A stretch of DNA of 64,000 nt from Vibrio anguillarum (GTDB lineage: Bacteria; Pseudomonadota; Gammaproteobacteria; Enterobacterales; Vibrionaceae): assembly GCF_001989995.2 (NCBI RefSeq), contig NZ_JAHGUP010000021.1, positions 1-64,000 on the forward strand, in the 5' to 3' direction. A program made the position numbers and the translations under genes. Shown here in pieces: positions 1 to 7,998 of this stretch (the first letter of the stretch is position 1; every line of letters starts with the position of its first letter). A model generated the notes under the pieces. That model did no database searches. It was not told the origin of the DNA and was given only the letters and a program-made list of their open reading frames with translations.

Positions 1-4
1 AATT

Positions 5-1009
5 TTAGTTGACCACTACATTACGAGGCTTACTGCCTTTTGTGCGAGTAATTTTGATTGGTACTGAGTCCAAATCACTGTAGTCAGCCTTTCCTATGTC
101 GTGAGCGGGGAAGTGAATGGCTTCGTCAATTCTGAGTCCCGCGTCGGCGCATAGCCGATAAATTAATTCTGTCGACTTTGGGAGTGACGTTACATGTTCA
201 TTAAATAAAGCCTTGTGCTCAGGGTGCATGGGCTTGAGCTTTTTATGGGCGGGTGTGTTCTCTTTTTTAGGAAATATCCTCATGATATTGGAGGTTTCAT
301 AAGTACGTTCAGAGCCTGATTTTGTGTGAGCCAACATATCGTGCTGGTTTAACTCTTGATGCACAGTTCCAGTTGTGTAGTGGGTAACAACATTCCGATC
401 GTTATTTTTGATGTAGCCGTATTTTTGCATCCATTTATAGAATCCAATCACGGCACTCATGTAACTTCTAGCGGTAGATAAACTAAAAGCTTCATCGCCA
501 TTAGCACCTTCAATATTATTGCAGTTCGCAAGCAGAAACTCAGCAAATCGCCAAGGTGCTCCTTCTTCCTCATATTTGGTTAAAGATTTATAGCTCAAAT
601 ATTCAGGAGGAATGATATTCCCATCTTCGTCTTCTTGCTCTACGCAGGTTGAATCTAAGAATCGAGTAAAGGCGAGTAGACCCTTAGCAATTGAACTAGT
701 GTCTTTTACTTTTGCTTCACCGCGTAACTTAGACACTAGGTATAGGGATTGAGGATAGACAACCAACCCATTACGACCAATGATGATATTGGTTTCTTTG
801 ATGAACTGCTTTAAGGTGGATGGATCTAATGAGGATGGTTCTAATAAGGCTGAAAAAGCAACTTCTCCTGATTCAGTATCAGTGCTGCTTCTTATTTTGA
901 GCTTGGCTAACGTATCAACCTTTATTGGTAATAACCAACAGTCATCATAAATGTCTAAGTATGTATTATTAGTTTCTATCAAAAAACAACCCTCAATATG
1001 TTTACTCAC
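5..1009 (-). pseudogene. Tyrosine recombinase (integrase), lacking its catalytic C-terminus
   Basis: A 334-residue frame reading from a GTG codon, with a weak ribosome site. The middle looks like a core-binding, SAM-like domain (about 85-210). The start of a tyrosine recombinase catalytic domain follows: the box I arginine sits in ADAGLRIDEA (R293), and a TKGSKPRNV segment near 323 fits the beta-hairpin lysine (K324). The frame then stops at residue 334. The HxxR box and the nucleophilic tyrosine, normally some 70-100 residues further on, are absent, so this product alone should not be catalytic. Either there is a nonsense mutation or frameshift, or the rest lies beyond the window. It reads away from bcp, 53 bp from the bcp breakpoint and on the same strand, as expected for an integrase at the edge of an integrative element. 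The subfamily is not established. Confidence 0.7.
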
Positions 1010-1023
1010 ATATTAAAGATAGT

Positions 1024-1062
1024 TTTGTCATAAAAACCAATCAAGGTTATTTGTCATGAAAA
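1024..1062. repeat. Pair of direct repeats at the end of the integrative element
   Basis: TTTGTCATAAAAA (1024-1036) and TTTGTCATGAAAA (1050-1062) match at 12 of 13 positions and start 26 bp apart. They fill the short gap between the integrase start and the point where bcp loses similarity. Spaced direct repeats beside an integrase gene are typical recombinase-binding sites at an attachment end. That role is inferred here. Confidence 0.5.
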
Positions 1063-1407
1063 TTAACTAAGGGTAAACTTCTTCTCACCCCATACGCCGA
1101 ACTGTTCAGCAACCACGTGGTCTTCATCGGATAATAAAGTAAAGTTTAAGTGATCACGTTCAATGAATTTACCTAAACGCTTCACGGGATCGGTGCTGAC
1201 TCCGAGTACCACTACGTTATGAGCATCGAGTTCTGCTTTTACATCTCGAAGGCCTTGAGCCTGAACAGTACAACCTGGTGTCATGGCTTTAGGATAAAAG
1301 TAGAACAACACCTTTTTCCCTGAGAAATCAGCAAGGGAAACGGTATTTCCATCTTGATCTAAAAGTGAAAAAGCAGGTGCTGGCGTGCCTGCAGTAAGCG
1401 TTTTCAT
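1063..1407 (-). CDS. bcp: Thiol peroxidase Bcp (peroxiredoxin Q), 3'-truncated
   Basis: Cytoplasmic thioredoxin-dependent peroxidase that reduces peroxides. The first 111 or so residues follow E. coli Bcp closely, including YFYPKAMTPGCTVQ with the peroxidatic Cys46. The frame then leaves the family after GVWGEKKF and ends after three more residues (TLS). It is 114 residues long against the usual 155 or so, so the last third of the thioredoxin fold is missing, including the strand that normally follows MGKTYDGI. The break lies next to the integrase, which suggests the gene was cut by insertion of the element. The resolving Cys five residues after the peroxidatic one in E. coli is Gln51 here, so the enzyme would in any case be of the 1-Cys type. 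It lies 13 bp downstream of gcvR and is probably co-transcribed with it. Activity of the truncated product is doubtful. Confidence 0.85.
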   Translation of the reverse strand: MKTLTAGTPAPAFSLLDQDGNTVSLADFSGKKVLFYFYPKAMTPGCTVQAQGLRDVKAELDAHNVVVLGVSTDPVKRLGKFIERDHLNFTLLSDEDHVVAEQFGVWGEKKFTLS

Positions 1408-1420
1408 TATTCTTCCTTTT

Positions 1421-1963
1421 TTATTGACTGTTTTTTATAAAGTTAAGAGAACCTTGTACATCCAGTGTCTTGCATAAACTGTCAAATTCTTCTTGTAGTT
1501 GCATTAAGTTACACCCTGAATCGACACTGGCGGTAATGGCAATATGAAATTGGTCGTGATCAAGGCGTAACTTTGATTTATGAATCGTCTGCGCACTCAG
1601 TGAAGCCATACCAATATTACGATTGGCAAAAAATTGAGTGAATTTCTCTGTTAGGCCAATTTTGTCTTCAGACTCAACAAACACTTCAACCGTATAGGCA
1701 TTATCTTGATAATCATGAGGTGATGTACGTTTCATGATGGTGATGAGATCATGTTGTTGGCCTAATAAAGGTAAGGTTGTCTCTACTCGGGTGATGTGGT
1801 TTGTATTGCCAGAGACCAGCATGATGAGCGTGAACTCTTTGCCAAACAAAGCAATTCGGCTATCGATGATATTGCAGCCTGATTGCGTAACTAAACGTAC
1901 CACTTCATTACAGATACCAGGGCGGTCTGTCCCTACAGCAGTGATCACTAGATGCTGAGTCAT
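1421..1963 (-). CDS. gcvR: Glycine cleavage system transcriptional repressor GcvR
   Basis: A 180-residue protein with two ACT domains (about 4-80 and 92-170). The first opens with VITAVGTDRPGICNE, the usual ACT glycine/ligand turn. In E. coli GcvR binds GcvA and represses the gcvTHP glycine cleavage operon when glycine is low; that role is taken from the family. It has no DNA-binding domain of its own. It is divergent from dapA and upstream of bcp, the same dapA-gcvR-bcp neighbourhood as in E. coli. The length is normal. The ATG at 1963 has only a weak purine stretch upstream. Confidence 0.9.
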   Translation of the reverse strand: MTQHLVITAVGTDRPGICNEVVRLVTQSGCNIIDSRIALFGKEFTLIMLVSGNTNHITRVETTLPLLGQQHDLITIMKRTSPHDYQDNAYTVEVFVESEDKIGLTEKFTQFFANRNIGMASLSAQTIHKSKLRLDHDQFHIAITASVDSGCNLMQLQEEFDSLCKTLDVQGSLNFIKNSQ

Positions 1964-2069
1964 AATATCGCTTCACTTTTATCGTTTTGGGCATGTTATC
2001 ACAGTTAAATTATAGAGGAACGGTGGTGGAATAGCTTTTTAAGAACTCCGTCTTGAAAATAACGTGTTG

Positions 2070-2100
2070 TTGACATCGACATATTCAGATCCGCTATAAA
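2070..2100 (+). promoter_or_regulatory. Candidate sigma-70 promoter for dapA
   Basis: TTGACA at 2070-2075 and TATAAA at 2095-2100, with a 19-bp spacer (18 if CTATAA is used). It lies about 145 bp upstream of the dapA start. The match is good but the spacing is slightly long. Confidence 0.4.
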
Positions 2101-2245
2101 GTTTGCCCTTAATTGATGTTGTTTGTTAAACCTCTAACATCTGATAAATATTCATCCAAATGGGCTGATTAAGCGAATTTAATCCCTTGTGTTTTTCAAT
2201 CGCCTTACAGTACCATGCAGAAAGTAACAAATTAGGGAGATGGAC

Positions 2246-3124
2246 ATGTTTTCAGGAAGTATCGTAGCGCTCATTACACCGTTTAATCATGATGGTGAGG
2301 TTGATTTTGTTAGTTTGAAGAAGCTGGTGGACTTTCACGTGACAGCCGGAACTGACGCCATTGTTGCCGTCGGAACAACGGGTGAATCTGCCACGCTAAC
2401 CGTTGAAGAGCATGTCAAAGTTGTCGCAAAAACCGTCGAGTTTGCCGAAGGACGTATTCCTGTGATTGCGGGAACGGGTGCGAATGCTACTCATGAAGCG
2501 GTAACGTTTAGCCGTTTATTAAATAATACAGGTATTGCTGGCTGTTTAAGTGTGACTCCTTATTACAATAAACCAACCCAAGAAGGTTTATTTCAACACT
2601 ACAAAGCAATTTCTCAAGAGACTGATATCCCTCAGATTCTCTATAATGTACCAGGCCGTACAGCGGTTGATTTGCGTCCTGAAACCGTCGCTCGCCTTGC
2701 TGAAATTAAAACGATTGTCGCCTTAAAAGATGCAACGGGTGATTTGAGCCGAGTGGCTCTGCATCGTGAACTTTGTGGAAAAGACTTTATCTTATTAAGT
2801 GGTGATGACGCGACAGGTTTAGAGTTCGTTAAATTAGGTGGACAAGGTGTTATTTCGGTGACGAATAATATTGCCGCTAAAGATATGGCGCAGATGATGC
2901 ACTTAGCATTAGAAGGCCGGTTCGACGAGGCTGAGCTTATTAATCAACGTTTGATGCCTTTGCATAAAGGTCTATTTGTTGAGTCGAGCCCGATCCCAGT
3001 GAAATGGGCTGCTCACAAAATGGGATTGATTACAAATGGTGATCTACGTCTACCTTTGACTGAACTGTCTGAACCTGTACGTTCAACGGTTGCCCAAGCC
3101 ATGACCGAAGCTTGTATCTTCTAA
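2246..3124 (+). CDS. dapA: 4-hydroxy-tetrahydrodipicolinate synthase DapA
   Basis: Condenses pyruvate with aspartate semialdehyde, the first committed step of lysine and meso-diaminopimelate synthesis, in the cytoplasm. It is a TIM barrel of the DapA/NanA family with the GTTGE pyruvate-binding loop, the YYNKPTQEG segment carrying the catalytic Tyr, and the Schiff-base lysine in VALKDATG at Lys161. The ATG at 2246 was chosen over the in-frame ATG at 2240: AGGGAG at 2234-2239 is then 6 nt away, and the product (292 residues, [12 protein letters not shown]) matches the usual start and length. bamC follows 51 bp downstream, as in E. coli. An asd paralogue, which makes its substrate, lies at 44778. 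Confidence 0.97.
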   Translation: MFSGSIVALITPFNHDGEVDFVSLKKLVDFHVTAGTDAIVAVGTTGESATLTVEEHVKVVAKTVEFAEGRIPVIAGTGANATHEAVTFSRLLNNTGIAGCLSVTPYYNKPTQEGLFQHYKAISQETDIPQILYNVPGRTAVDLRPETVARLAEIKTIVALKDATGDLSRVALHRELCGKDFILLSGDDATGLEFVKLGGQGVISVTNNIAAKDMAQMMHLALEGRFDEAELINQRLMPLHKGLFVESSPIPVKWAAHKMGLITNGDLRLPLTELSEPVRSTVAQAMTEACIF

Positions 3125-3140
3125 ATCGATTCAATATTGT

Positions 3141-3160
3141 GCCGAGGCTTTTTCCTCGGC
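3141..3160 (+). other. Hairpin between dapA and bamC
   Basis: GCCGAGG (3141-3147) pairs with CCTCGGC (3154-3160) around a six-base loop. There is no T-run after it, so it is not a classical terminator. It may be an attenuating or mRNA-stabilising stem between two co-transcribed genes. Confidence 0.5.
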
Positions 3161-3175
3161 AGTCTAGGAGTTTGA

Positions 3176-4195
3176 ATGAAATTTACTCATCAGCTAGTTA
3201 TCAGTTCACTAGCTGTTTTTGTTTTAAGCGCATGTGCTGGTAACGCTTCTCAGCGTCGCCAAGCAAAAGATGATTTTGCTTATTTAGAAACCCCGGCTCT
3301 AAAAGAGTGGCAACTTCCTGAAGGAGCCACTCCGCAGTTTTATCTTAACTACCAAATACCAGAAGGTGACTTCCAAGGTGGCATTGGCCGTACTGTGGAT
3401 ATTCGTCCTCCTCAACAAGTATTAGAATTGATCCCTGGCGCGCGTGCCGAGCGCCAAAATGGCGAAGTGACATTATGGATGATCAAGCAAGATGAAGCCG
3501 ACAAGGTGTGGCAAACTGCGTTAGCCATGCTTAAAGAGCGAAACATTGGTATCGCTGCACAAAGTGAAAACCAGATTGATACTGATTGGGTGACTTGGGT
3601 TTCTGAAGATGAAGAAGTTGAGATTGGTAGCCGCTACCAAATCTCACGAGTGATGGCGAATAATCGTTTTGGCTTTAAGATTTCATTGACTGGTTGGCGT
3701 GAAGGTGGCAAAGAGATGCCAGTGAGTGCTACCAATAAAGAGCGTTATAATGCGTTCATGACCAATTTGGTCACGGCTCGTTACGATACCGATCTACGTC
3801 AAGAAGCAGCACGTAAAGCTCAACAGTTGGTTAAACAGATCCCCATTACGATGGGCAGTGACCGTAGTGGTTTCCCTGTCATTATTGCTCGTACCTCTTA
3901 CGATGTTCTGTGGCAACGTTTGCCTAATCTTATGCCGCAGTTCGGTTTTACGCTCGAAGAGCGCAACCAATCTCAAGGTACAATAAAAGCGAAATACTCC
4001 GCGCCAGATGACGCCTTTTGGCAAGACATTGGCGTGAAACCTATCTCGCTGAAAAGTGGAACTTACACCTTCTTGTTAGGTGATCTAGGTAACCGTACCT
4101 CGATCAACGTGACCAATTCAGCTGGCAAACCGGTGGAAGAGGAGCTATTGAAAGATATGGTGCCTGTACTGTCGGCGATTGCCGAGCGTCAGTAA
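3176..4195 (+). CDS. bamC: Outer membrane assembly lipoprotein BamC
   Basis: Component of the BAM complex that folds beta-barrel proteins into the outer membrane. The 339-residue precursor has a lipoprotein signal peptide with lipobox LSAC and the lipidated Cys20. A stretch after it (about 21-95) corresponds to the flexible N-terminal part that contacts BamD. Two helix-grip domains follow (about 100-210 and 225-335). TAGGAG at 3165-3170 sets the ATG at 3176. It is probably transcribed with dapA. Formerly called NlpB. Confidence 0.93.
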   Translation: MKFTHQLVISSLAVFVLSACAGNASQRRQAKDDFAYLETPALKEWQLPEGATPQFYLNYQIPEGDFQGGIGRTVDIRPPQQVLELIPGARAERQNGEVTLWMIKQDEADKVWQTALAMLKERNIGIAAQSENQIDTDWVTWVSEDEEVEIGSRYQISRVMANNRFGFKISLTGWREGGKEMPVSATNKERYNAFMTNLVTARYDTDLRQEAARKAQQLVKQIPITMGSDRSGFPVIIARTSYDVLWQRLPNLMPQFGFTLEERNQSQGTIKAKYSAPDDAFWQDIGVKPISLKSGTYTFLLGDLGNRTSINVTNSAGKPVEEELLKDMVPVLSAIAERQ

Positions 4196-4216
4196 TTGTG
4201 ATGACGAATCCATGAA

Positions 4217-4244
4217 AAATAAAGGGACGAAAGTCCCTTTATTT
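4217..4244. terminator. Bidirectional terminator after bamC
   Basis: Twelve-base stem around a GAAA loop (AAATAAAGGGAC / GTCCCTTTATTT) with A/T-rich flanks on both sides. It serves bamC on the plus strand and the DUF2897-ending operon on the minus strand, whose stop codon lies inside it. Confidence 0.85.
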
Positions 4245-4418
4245 TTGCTCTGAATCTGAGTCTTCGTGCTTATCAAGTTCGTTGAGTTTATCCAGATCAC
4301 TCTTCTTCCCTTTCAAGCCAAATTTCATGTTAGCCGTGTATTTCAGCGCGGCAATATTACCGATAAACACCGCTAAGATTACAATAGTGATAACCCAAGG
4401 GTTGGTAATGAATTCCAT
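4239..4418 (-). CDS. Small DUF2897 membrane protein
   Basis: A 59-residue protein with one N-terminal transmembrane segment (about 6-26, NPWVITIVILAVFIGNIAAL) and a charged C-terminal tail rich in Lys, Asp and Glu. It resembles the DUF2897 family, whose function is unknown. The ATG at 4418 is preferred over an upstream codon at 4448: GGAG lies 7 nt upstream, and the start then falls one base after the stop of the M15 peptidase gene, implying translational coupling. Confidence 0.75.
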   Translation of the reverse strand: MEFITNPWVITIVILAVFIGNIAALKYTANMKFGLKGKKSDLDKLNELDKHEDSDSEQK

Positions 4419-4419
4419 A

Positions 4420-5103
4420 TCAGGACTCCGGTTGGCTGATGTTAACAATGTACTGAGTGTAGATCCGATCTAAGTTCTCTTGTACCGTCGACACACCTAG
4501 GAGCGGCATGTTTTCAAGCTGTGTCGCCAATACGCTTGGCGTCAACAGGTCAAGGCAGTCTTTAGCCGCTGTTTTGTGGCTAATATGCCAAGGTTCAAAC
4601 GCAACACCGCCTTTCTTTCCTTGGTAGGGGAAGAAAAAACCAAACTTAGGTAAATGCTTTTTCATCCATTGATAAAAAGGAGCTTGGTGGCCTGAGAGAT
4701 ATTCCCACGGTTCAAGCTTGAGCGTGACACCTGTCGGTAATGCTTTGCGATCAAAAACATCAAAGTCACAACCCCAATGGTGGCGACTGCTACCGGGCAG
4801 CGCTGACCAGCGCAAAATCGTGAATATCTTTTGTTCTTCGCTTAACTGAGCAGGGTTTACCGGTTGACTGTTATTATCAAGTAATTCGGCTTGCCCTGAC
4901 ATTTTCCGATTCCAGATGTTCAACTGGCGTTCAAAATCACGAAACCCACTGGCGATATGGAAATCAAAACCAGCATCGTCAGCCGCTTGCTTTAAATCGA
5001 GCAAATCTTGGATCACCCCGGGGTGAACCAAGAAAGATTTCTGCCCAATCAGCACTGATGTTAAATGGGAGTCGGTTTGTCCGGTCAACTGCTCTGGAGT
5101 CAT
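4420..5103 (-). CDS. M15-family peptidase (D-alanyl-D-alanine carboxypeptidase type)
   Basis: A 227-residue LAS-type zinc peptidase. The family signature is visible: ASGFRD near 51, SRHHWGCDFD with candidate zinc ligands His108 and Asp115, and EPWHISH with the catalytic Glu170 and ligand His173. Members such as VanY and DdcY cleave the terminal D-Ala of peptidoglycan peptides. No signal peptide is evident, so either it works in the cytoplasm on recycled muropeptides or its export is not recognisable. It sits 3 bp after dapE and just before the DUF2897 gene in one minus-strand operon. The substrate is not settled by the sequence. Confidence 0.83.
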   Translation of the reverse strand: MTPEQLTGQTDSHLTSVLIGQKSFLVHPGVIQDLLDLKQAADDAGFDFHIASGFRDFERQLNIWNRKMSGQAELLDNNSQPVNPAQLSEEQKIFTILRWSALPGSSRHHWGCDFDVFDRKALPTGVTLKLEPWEYLSGHQAPFYQWMKKHLPKFGFFFPYQGKKGGVAFEPWHISHKTAAKDCLDLLTPSVLATQLENMPLLGVSTVQENLDRIYTQYIVNISQPES

Positions 5104-5106
5104 GGG

Positions 5107-6240
5107 TTACACCAATAAATTCTCTAAGGTTTTTTGGTACATATCCGTCAGTTTCTCTAAATCGGCGATCTTAACGCACTCGTTAACTTTATGAATTGTC
5201 GCGTTAACAGGACCAAGTTCGACCACTTGTGCGCCCATCTGGGCAATAAAGCGTCCATCAGATGTGCCCCCTGTCGTCAATAGCTCTGGGGATTTGTGGT
5301 TCACCTCATCGACGGCTTTAACGACGGCAGTCAGTAATGAACCCGTATCGGTCAAGAAAGGTTGGCCGCTTAATGTCCAGCGTAATTCATAATCCAATCC
5401 ATGGGCATCTAAGATAGAATGCACGCGGCGCTTGATCTCTTCATCGGTTAACTCGGTACTGAAACGGAAGTTAAACTGCACGTCAAACTCACCGGGGATG
5501 ACGTTTGATGCCCCCGTACCAGCTTGCAAGTTTGGAATTTGGAAGCTGGTCGGTGGGAAATAAGCGTTCCCTTCATCCCATTTTATTGCCGCAAGTTCGG
5601 CTAGCGCAGGCAAGGCTTGGTGAATCGGGTTATTAGCAAGGTGAGGATAGGCAACGTGTCCTTGAATCCCTTTTATCTGTAGATCGCCTGTAATTGAACC
5701 TCGACGGCCATTTTTTATCACATCGCCCACATTTAATGTACTCGATGGCTCACCGACGATACACATCTCAATTGGCTCATTACGCGCCATTAACGTATCG
5801 ACTACGCGAGTGGTGCCATTGATGAATGGCCCTTCTTCATCTGAAGTGATCAAAAAGGCAATCGAGCCTTGATGGTTAGGGTGCTGTTCAATAAAGCGCT
5901 CGACAGCGACAACCATGCAAGCAAGCGAGCCTTTCATATCTGCCGCCCCGCGCCCATGTAAATAACCATCAATTACAGTCGGTTCAAACGGCGCTGTATG
6001 CCACTGCGCTAAAGGGCCCGCGGGAACCACATCCGTATGGCCAGCAAAGGCAAAAAGAGGCGATTGAGTACCGCGGCGAGCCCAAAAATTAGTGGTATCT
6101 TCAAAGACCATTGTTTCCACTTCAAACCCTAGCGCTTGTAAGCGTTTAATCATCAGGTCTTGGCAACCTGCATCCTCAGGAGTTACTGATTGGCGACTAA
6201 TGAGATCTTTTGCGAGCGCCAGTACAGGGCTGTCTGTCAT
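5107..6240 (-). CDS. dapE: Succinyl-diaminopimelate desuccinylase DapE
   Basis: M20-family dinuclear zinc hydrolase that converts N-succinyl-LL-diaminopimelate to LL-diaminopimelate and succinate in the lysine/peptidoglycan precursor pathway. Metal-site motifs are present: [10 protein letters not shown] (His), GRGAADMKG (bridging Asp), TSDEEGP (catalytic Glu) and the late NATIHKVNE segment (His). The dimerisation lid lies between about 180 and 290. The ATG at 6240 gives 377 residues ([20 protein letters not shown]), close to the E. coli length; a longer frame from 6288 lacks family similarity. yffB is 16 bp upstream, and the yffB-dapE pairing is conserved in enterobacteria. Confidence 0.95.
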   Translation of the reverse strand: MTDSPVLALAKDLISRQSVTPEDAGCQDLMIKRLQALGFEVETMVFEDTTNFWARRGTQSPLFAFAGHTDVVPAGPLAQWHTAPFEPTVIDGYLHGRGAADMKGSLACMVVAVERFIEQHPNHQGSIAFLITSDEEGPFINGTTRVVDTLMARNEPIEMCIVGEPSSTLNVGDVIKNGRRGSITGDLQIKGIQGHVAYPHLANNPIHQALPALAELAAIKWDEGNAYFPPTSFQIPNLQAGTGASNVIPGEFDVQFNFRFSTELTDEEIKRRVHSILDAHGLDYELRWTLSGQPFLTDTGSLLTAVVKAVDEVNHKSPELLTTGGTSDGRFIAQMGAQVVELGPVNATIHKVNECVKIADLEKLTDMYQKTLENLLV

Positions 6241-6256
6241 CCTTGAAATCCTTGTA

Positions 6257-6604
6257 TTAAGAGAAAATAGCAGCGTATTGCTGAGCATTAAAACCGAGAT
6301 GGTAATGGGTATCGACCAATAAGATAGGTCGTTTGATCATAGCTGGTTGTTCAACCAACAAAGTCACAACACTGTGAGCATCTAACGACTCTTTTTGTGA
6401 CGGCGTGAGCTGACGAAAGGTTGTACCGCGTTTATTGAGTACATTTTCCCAACCAAGCGCTTGGCAAAACTGAGCCACGAGCTCGGCATCAATACCTTGT
6501 TTGCGGTAGTCATGGAATTGGTAATCCACCCCCGCAGCTTCCAACCATTTCCGTGCTTTTTTAATGGTGTCGCAGTTGGGAATGCCATACATAGTGATCG
6601 TCAT
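6257..6604 (-). CDS. yffB: ArsC/Spx-family protein YffB
   Basis: A 115-residue thioredoxin-fold protein of the ArsC/Spx/YffB group. The start [20 protein letters not shown] carries a single redox-type Cys11. The arsenate reductase fold follows, with RGTTFR and the RPILL turn near the end that contains the cis-proline strand. Family members are ArsC-like or glutathione-linked thiol proteins. The function of YffB is not established, and arsenate reduction should not be assumed. It is first in the yffB-dapE-M15-DUF2897 group. Confidence 0.87.
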   Translation of the reverse strand: MTITMYGIPNCDTIKKARKWLEAAGVDYQFHDYRKQGIDAELVAQFCQALGWENVLNKRGTTFRQLTPSQKESLDAHSVVTLLVEQPAMIKRPILLVDTHYHLGFNAQQYAAIFS

Positions 6605-6807
6605 AAAAATCCTTGTTGAGGCGTATTATTTTTTTAATGGTCAAATCCTATCAGGAAGCGCTGTGGCTTACAAAATAGAGATGCTTTTATTTCGTTGTTT
6701 AAAAAAAATGTGTTTCAGTTGCTTACGATTGGAAAGTTATTGATCGAACGCAACACTCTAAATGTGAAAACAGAAATAATGAAGCGGCACAGTAATAGGA
6801 GGTGTCA

Positions 6808-7095
6808 ATGGAACTGAGTCCTGTTTTTGCAAGGCGACTGTATTTAGCTTTGTTAGTAGAAAGCCTTGAAAGACCAAACGTGCCCAAACTCATCGAAAAA
6901 ACGGGGTGGCCTCGCCGTACGATTCAGGATGTCCTGAAAGCACTGCCAGGAATAGGGATTGAACTGATGTTTGTTCAAGATGGAAGGCGTCACAATGATG
7001 GTTACTATCAACTCTCTGATTGGGGGCCATTTGATAGTCAATGGGTATTAGATCGTCGCTGTGATATTGCGACTAGCCTTGGATTTAGTGCATAA
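6808..7095 (+). CDS. Small winged helix-turn-helix protein
   Basis: A 95-residue protein. The first two thirds look like a winged helix-turn-helix: helix 1 (ARRLYLALLVESLER), a helix-turn-helix with IEKTGWPRRTIQDVLKALP as the recognition region (about 29-49), then a wing (VQDGRRHNDGYYQLSDWG). The C-terminal part, LDRRCDIATSLGF, is short. I recognise it as a Vibrio-type conserved hypothetical but cannot name a target. AGGAGG at 6797-6802 fixes the ATG at 6808. It is a single gene ended by a strong terminator and divergent from yffB, with about 200 bp between them. Confidence 0.7.
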   Translation: MELSPVFARRLYLALLVESLERPNVPKLIEKTGWPRRTIQDVLKALPGIGIELMFVQDGRRHNDGYYQLSDWGPFDSQWVLDRRCDIATSLGFSA

Positions 7096-7118
7096 GCCAG
7101 CATTTGCTGGCTTTTTTT
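7095..7118 (+). terminator. Terminator of the winged-helix gene
   Basis: AGCCAGCA (7095-7102) pairs with TGCTGGCT (7105-7112) and is followed by a run of T to 7118. The 3' end of the opposing DUF4156 gene begins in the T-run. Confidence 0.8.
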
Positions 7119-7470
7119 ATGGTGTTTTCATATCCACATTGGGTAAGCAACGATAAACAGTACCGAAAATCGTGACAGAGGTTTTGAAATAATTGGAGTA
7201 GTCGAGCGTTACTGTATCGCCTCCCAGTTGATGAGCGTGAGTTTTTAGCTCGTTTACCGCCCTTCGAATCAATCTGTCATTGGGAATGAGCCAAGAGCTG
7301 AACCAGTAACCTTCACTGCCTGTCACATCCCCTAACCAGTCACACTGACCAGCATCAAATCCGGCATCAGTACGAATCTGAATGCGATCTGCATCGTTTG
7401 GGAGTGGGCTGTGTGATGAGCTACAGCCTATCATTAGCGCTGCCAGTAATAATATAGACAGTCTTTTCAT
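7117..7470 (-). CDS. DUF4156 family lipoprotein
   Basis: A 117-residue lipoprotein with a signal peptide and lipobox ending at Cys16 (ALMIGCSSS). The mature part resembles DUF4156: CDWLGDVTGSEGYW, a long helix RAVNELKTHAHQLGGDTV, then a SVTIFGTVYRC strand. Its two cysteines could form a disulphide, as in RcsF-like periplasmic folds. The function is unknown. It lies 4 bp downstream of the DUF2956 gene on the same strand and is probably co-transcribed. Confidence 0.77.
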   Translation of the reverse strand: MKRLSILLLAALMIGCSSSHSPLPNDADRIQIRTDAGFDAGQCDWLGDVTGSEGYWFSSWLIPNDRLIRRAVNELKTHAHQLGGDTVTLDYSNYFKTSVTIFGTVYRCLPNVDMKTP

Positions 7471-7474
7471 CAGT

Positions 7475-7816
7475 TTAACCTTTCAGAACTAGATAAGAGA
7501 TAAAACCAAGCCAGCTCACGATCAGCAGTGCCCAAGGTAACCATGAGGTCGATACCAAGCTGGATGACGTTTCAATATGTGTGGGTTCTTCTTCTGTATT
7601 TTGTGCGGTTTTCTTTAGCTGCAATGCTCTTTTTTTGGCTTTATCTGCCTGTCGGCTTTTCTCTTTTTGCTGCTTTTTATACAAGGCTATGCCTTTCTCA
7701 ATGCCTTGAGCGATCAGCTTGGTTTGTTCTTTCGTTTGCCCTTGCTTTTGAGTGGCTAAGGCGACTTTCATGGCTTGTTGCTGAGTTTGTTCTGAGGGAA
7801 TAATCGTTTTATTCAT
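7475..7816 (-). CDS. DUF2956 family protein with a C-terminal membrane anchor
   Basis: 113 residues. The N-terminal half is strongly conserved in the DUF2956 family (QKQGQTKEQTKLIAQGIEKG). A lysine-rich helix follows, probably a coiled coil (about 48-70), then a linker and a single C-terminal transmembrane segment (about 92-110, WLPWALLIVSWLGFISYLVL). The topology suggests a cytoplasmic domain tethered to the inner membrane. The function is unknown. Confidence 0.77.
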   Translation of the reverse strand: MNKTIIPSEQTQQQAMKVALATQKQGQTKEQTKLIAQGIEKGIALYKKQQKEKSRQADKAKKRALQLKKTAQNTEEEPTHIETSSSLVSTSWLPWALLIVSWLGFISYLVLKG

Positions 7817-7998
7817 AACGTTTACAAGCGGCTATAGACAGGCGCTCACCCTATCACGTATCGTCATCCTTCACTATTGAGATTGATCACTATGCGTGAT
7901 GTTCAAGTTAGAAACTGGTCAAGAGCAAAAGATCTGGCTAGCTATTTGAAATCGATTCGCTAAAGTAAAAACGTTTTTTTAAAAGAGCGAAGGTATTG

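Noticed and set aside
1964..2245. A lysine riboswitch or attenuator in the dapA leader
   Set aside because: The leader after the likely promoter is only about 145 nt, and I see no terminator stem or lysine-riboswitch core.
7891..7962. Tiny frame ATG to TAA of 23 codons between the DUF2956 and DUF2919 genes
   Set aside because: No ribosome site and no recognisable sequence; too short to support.
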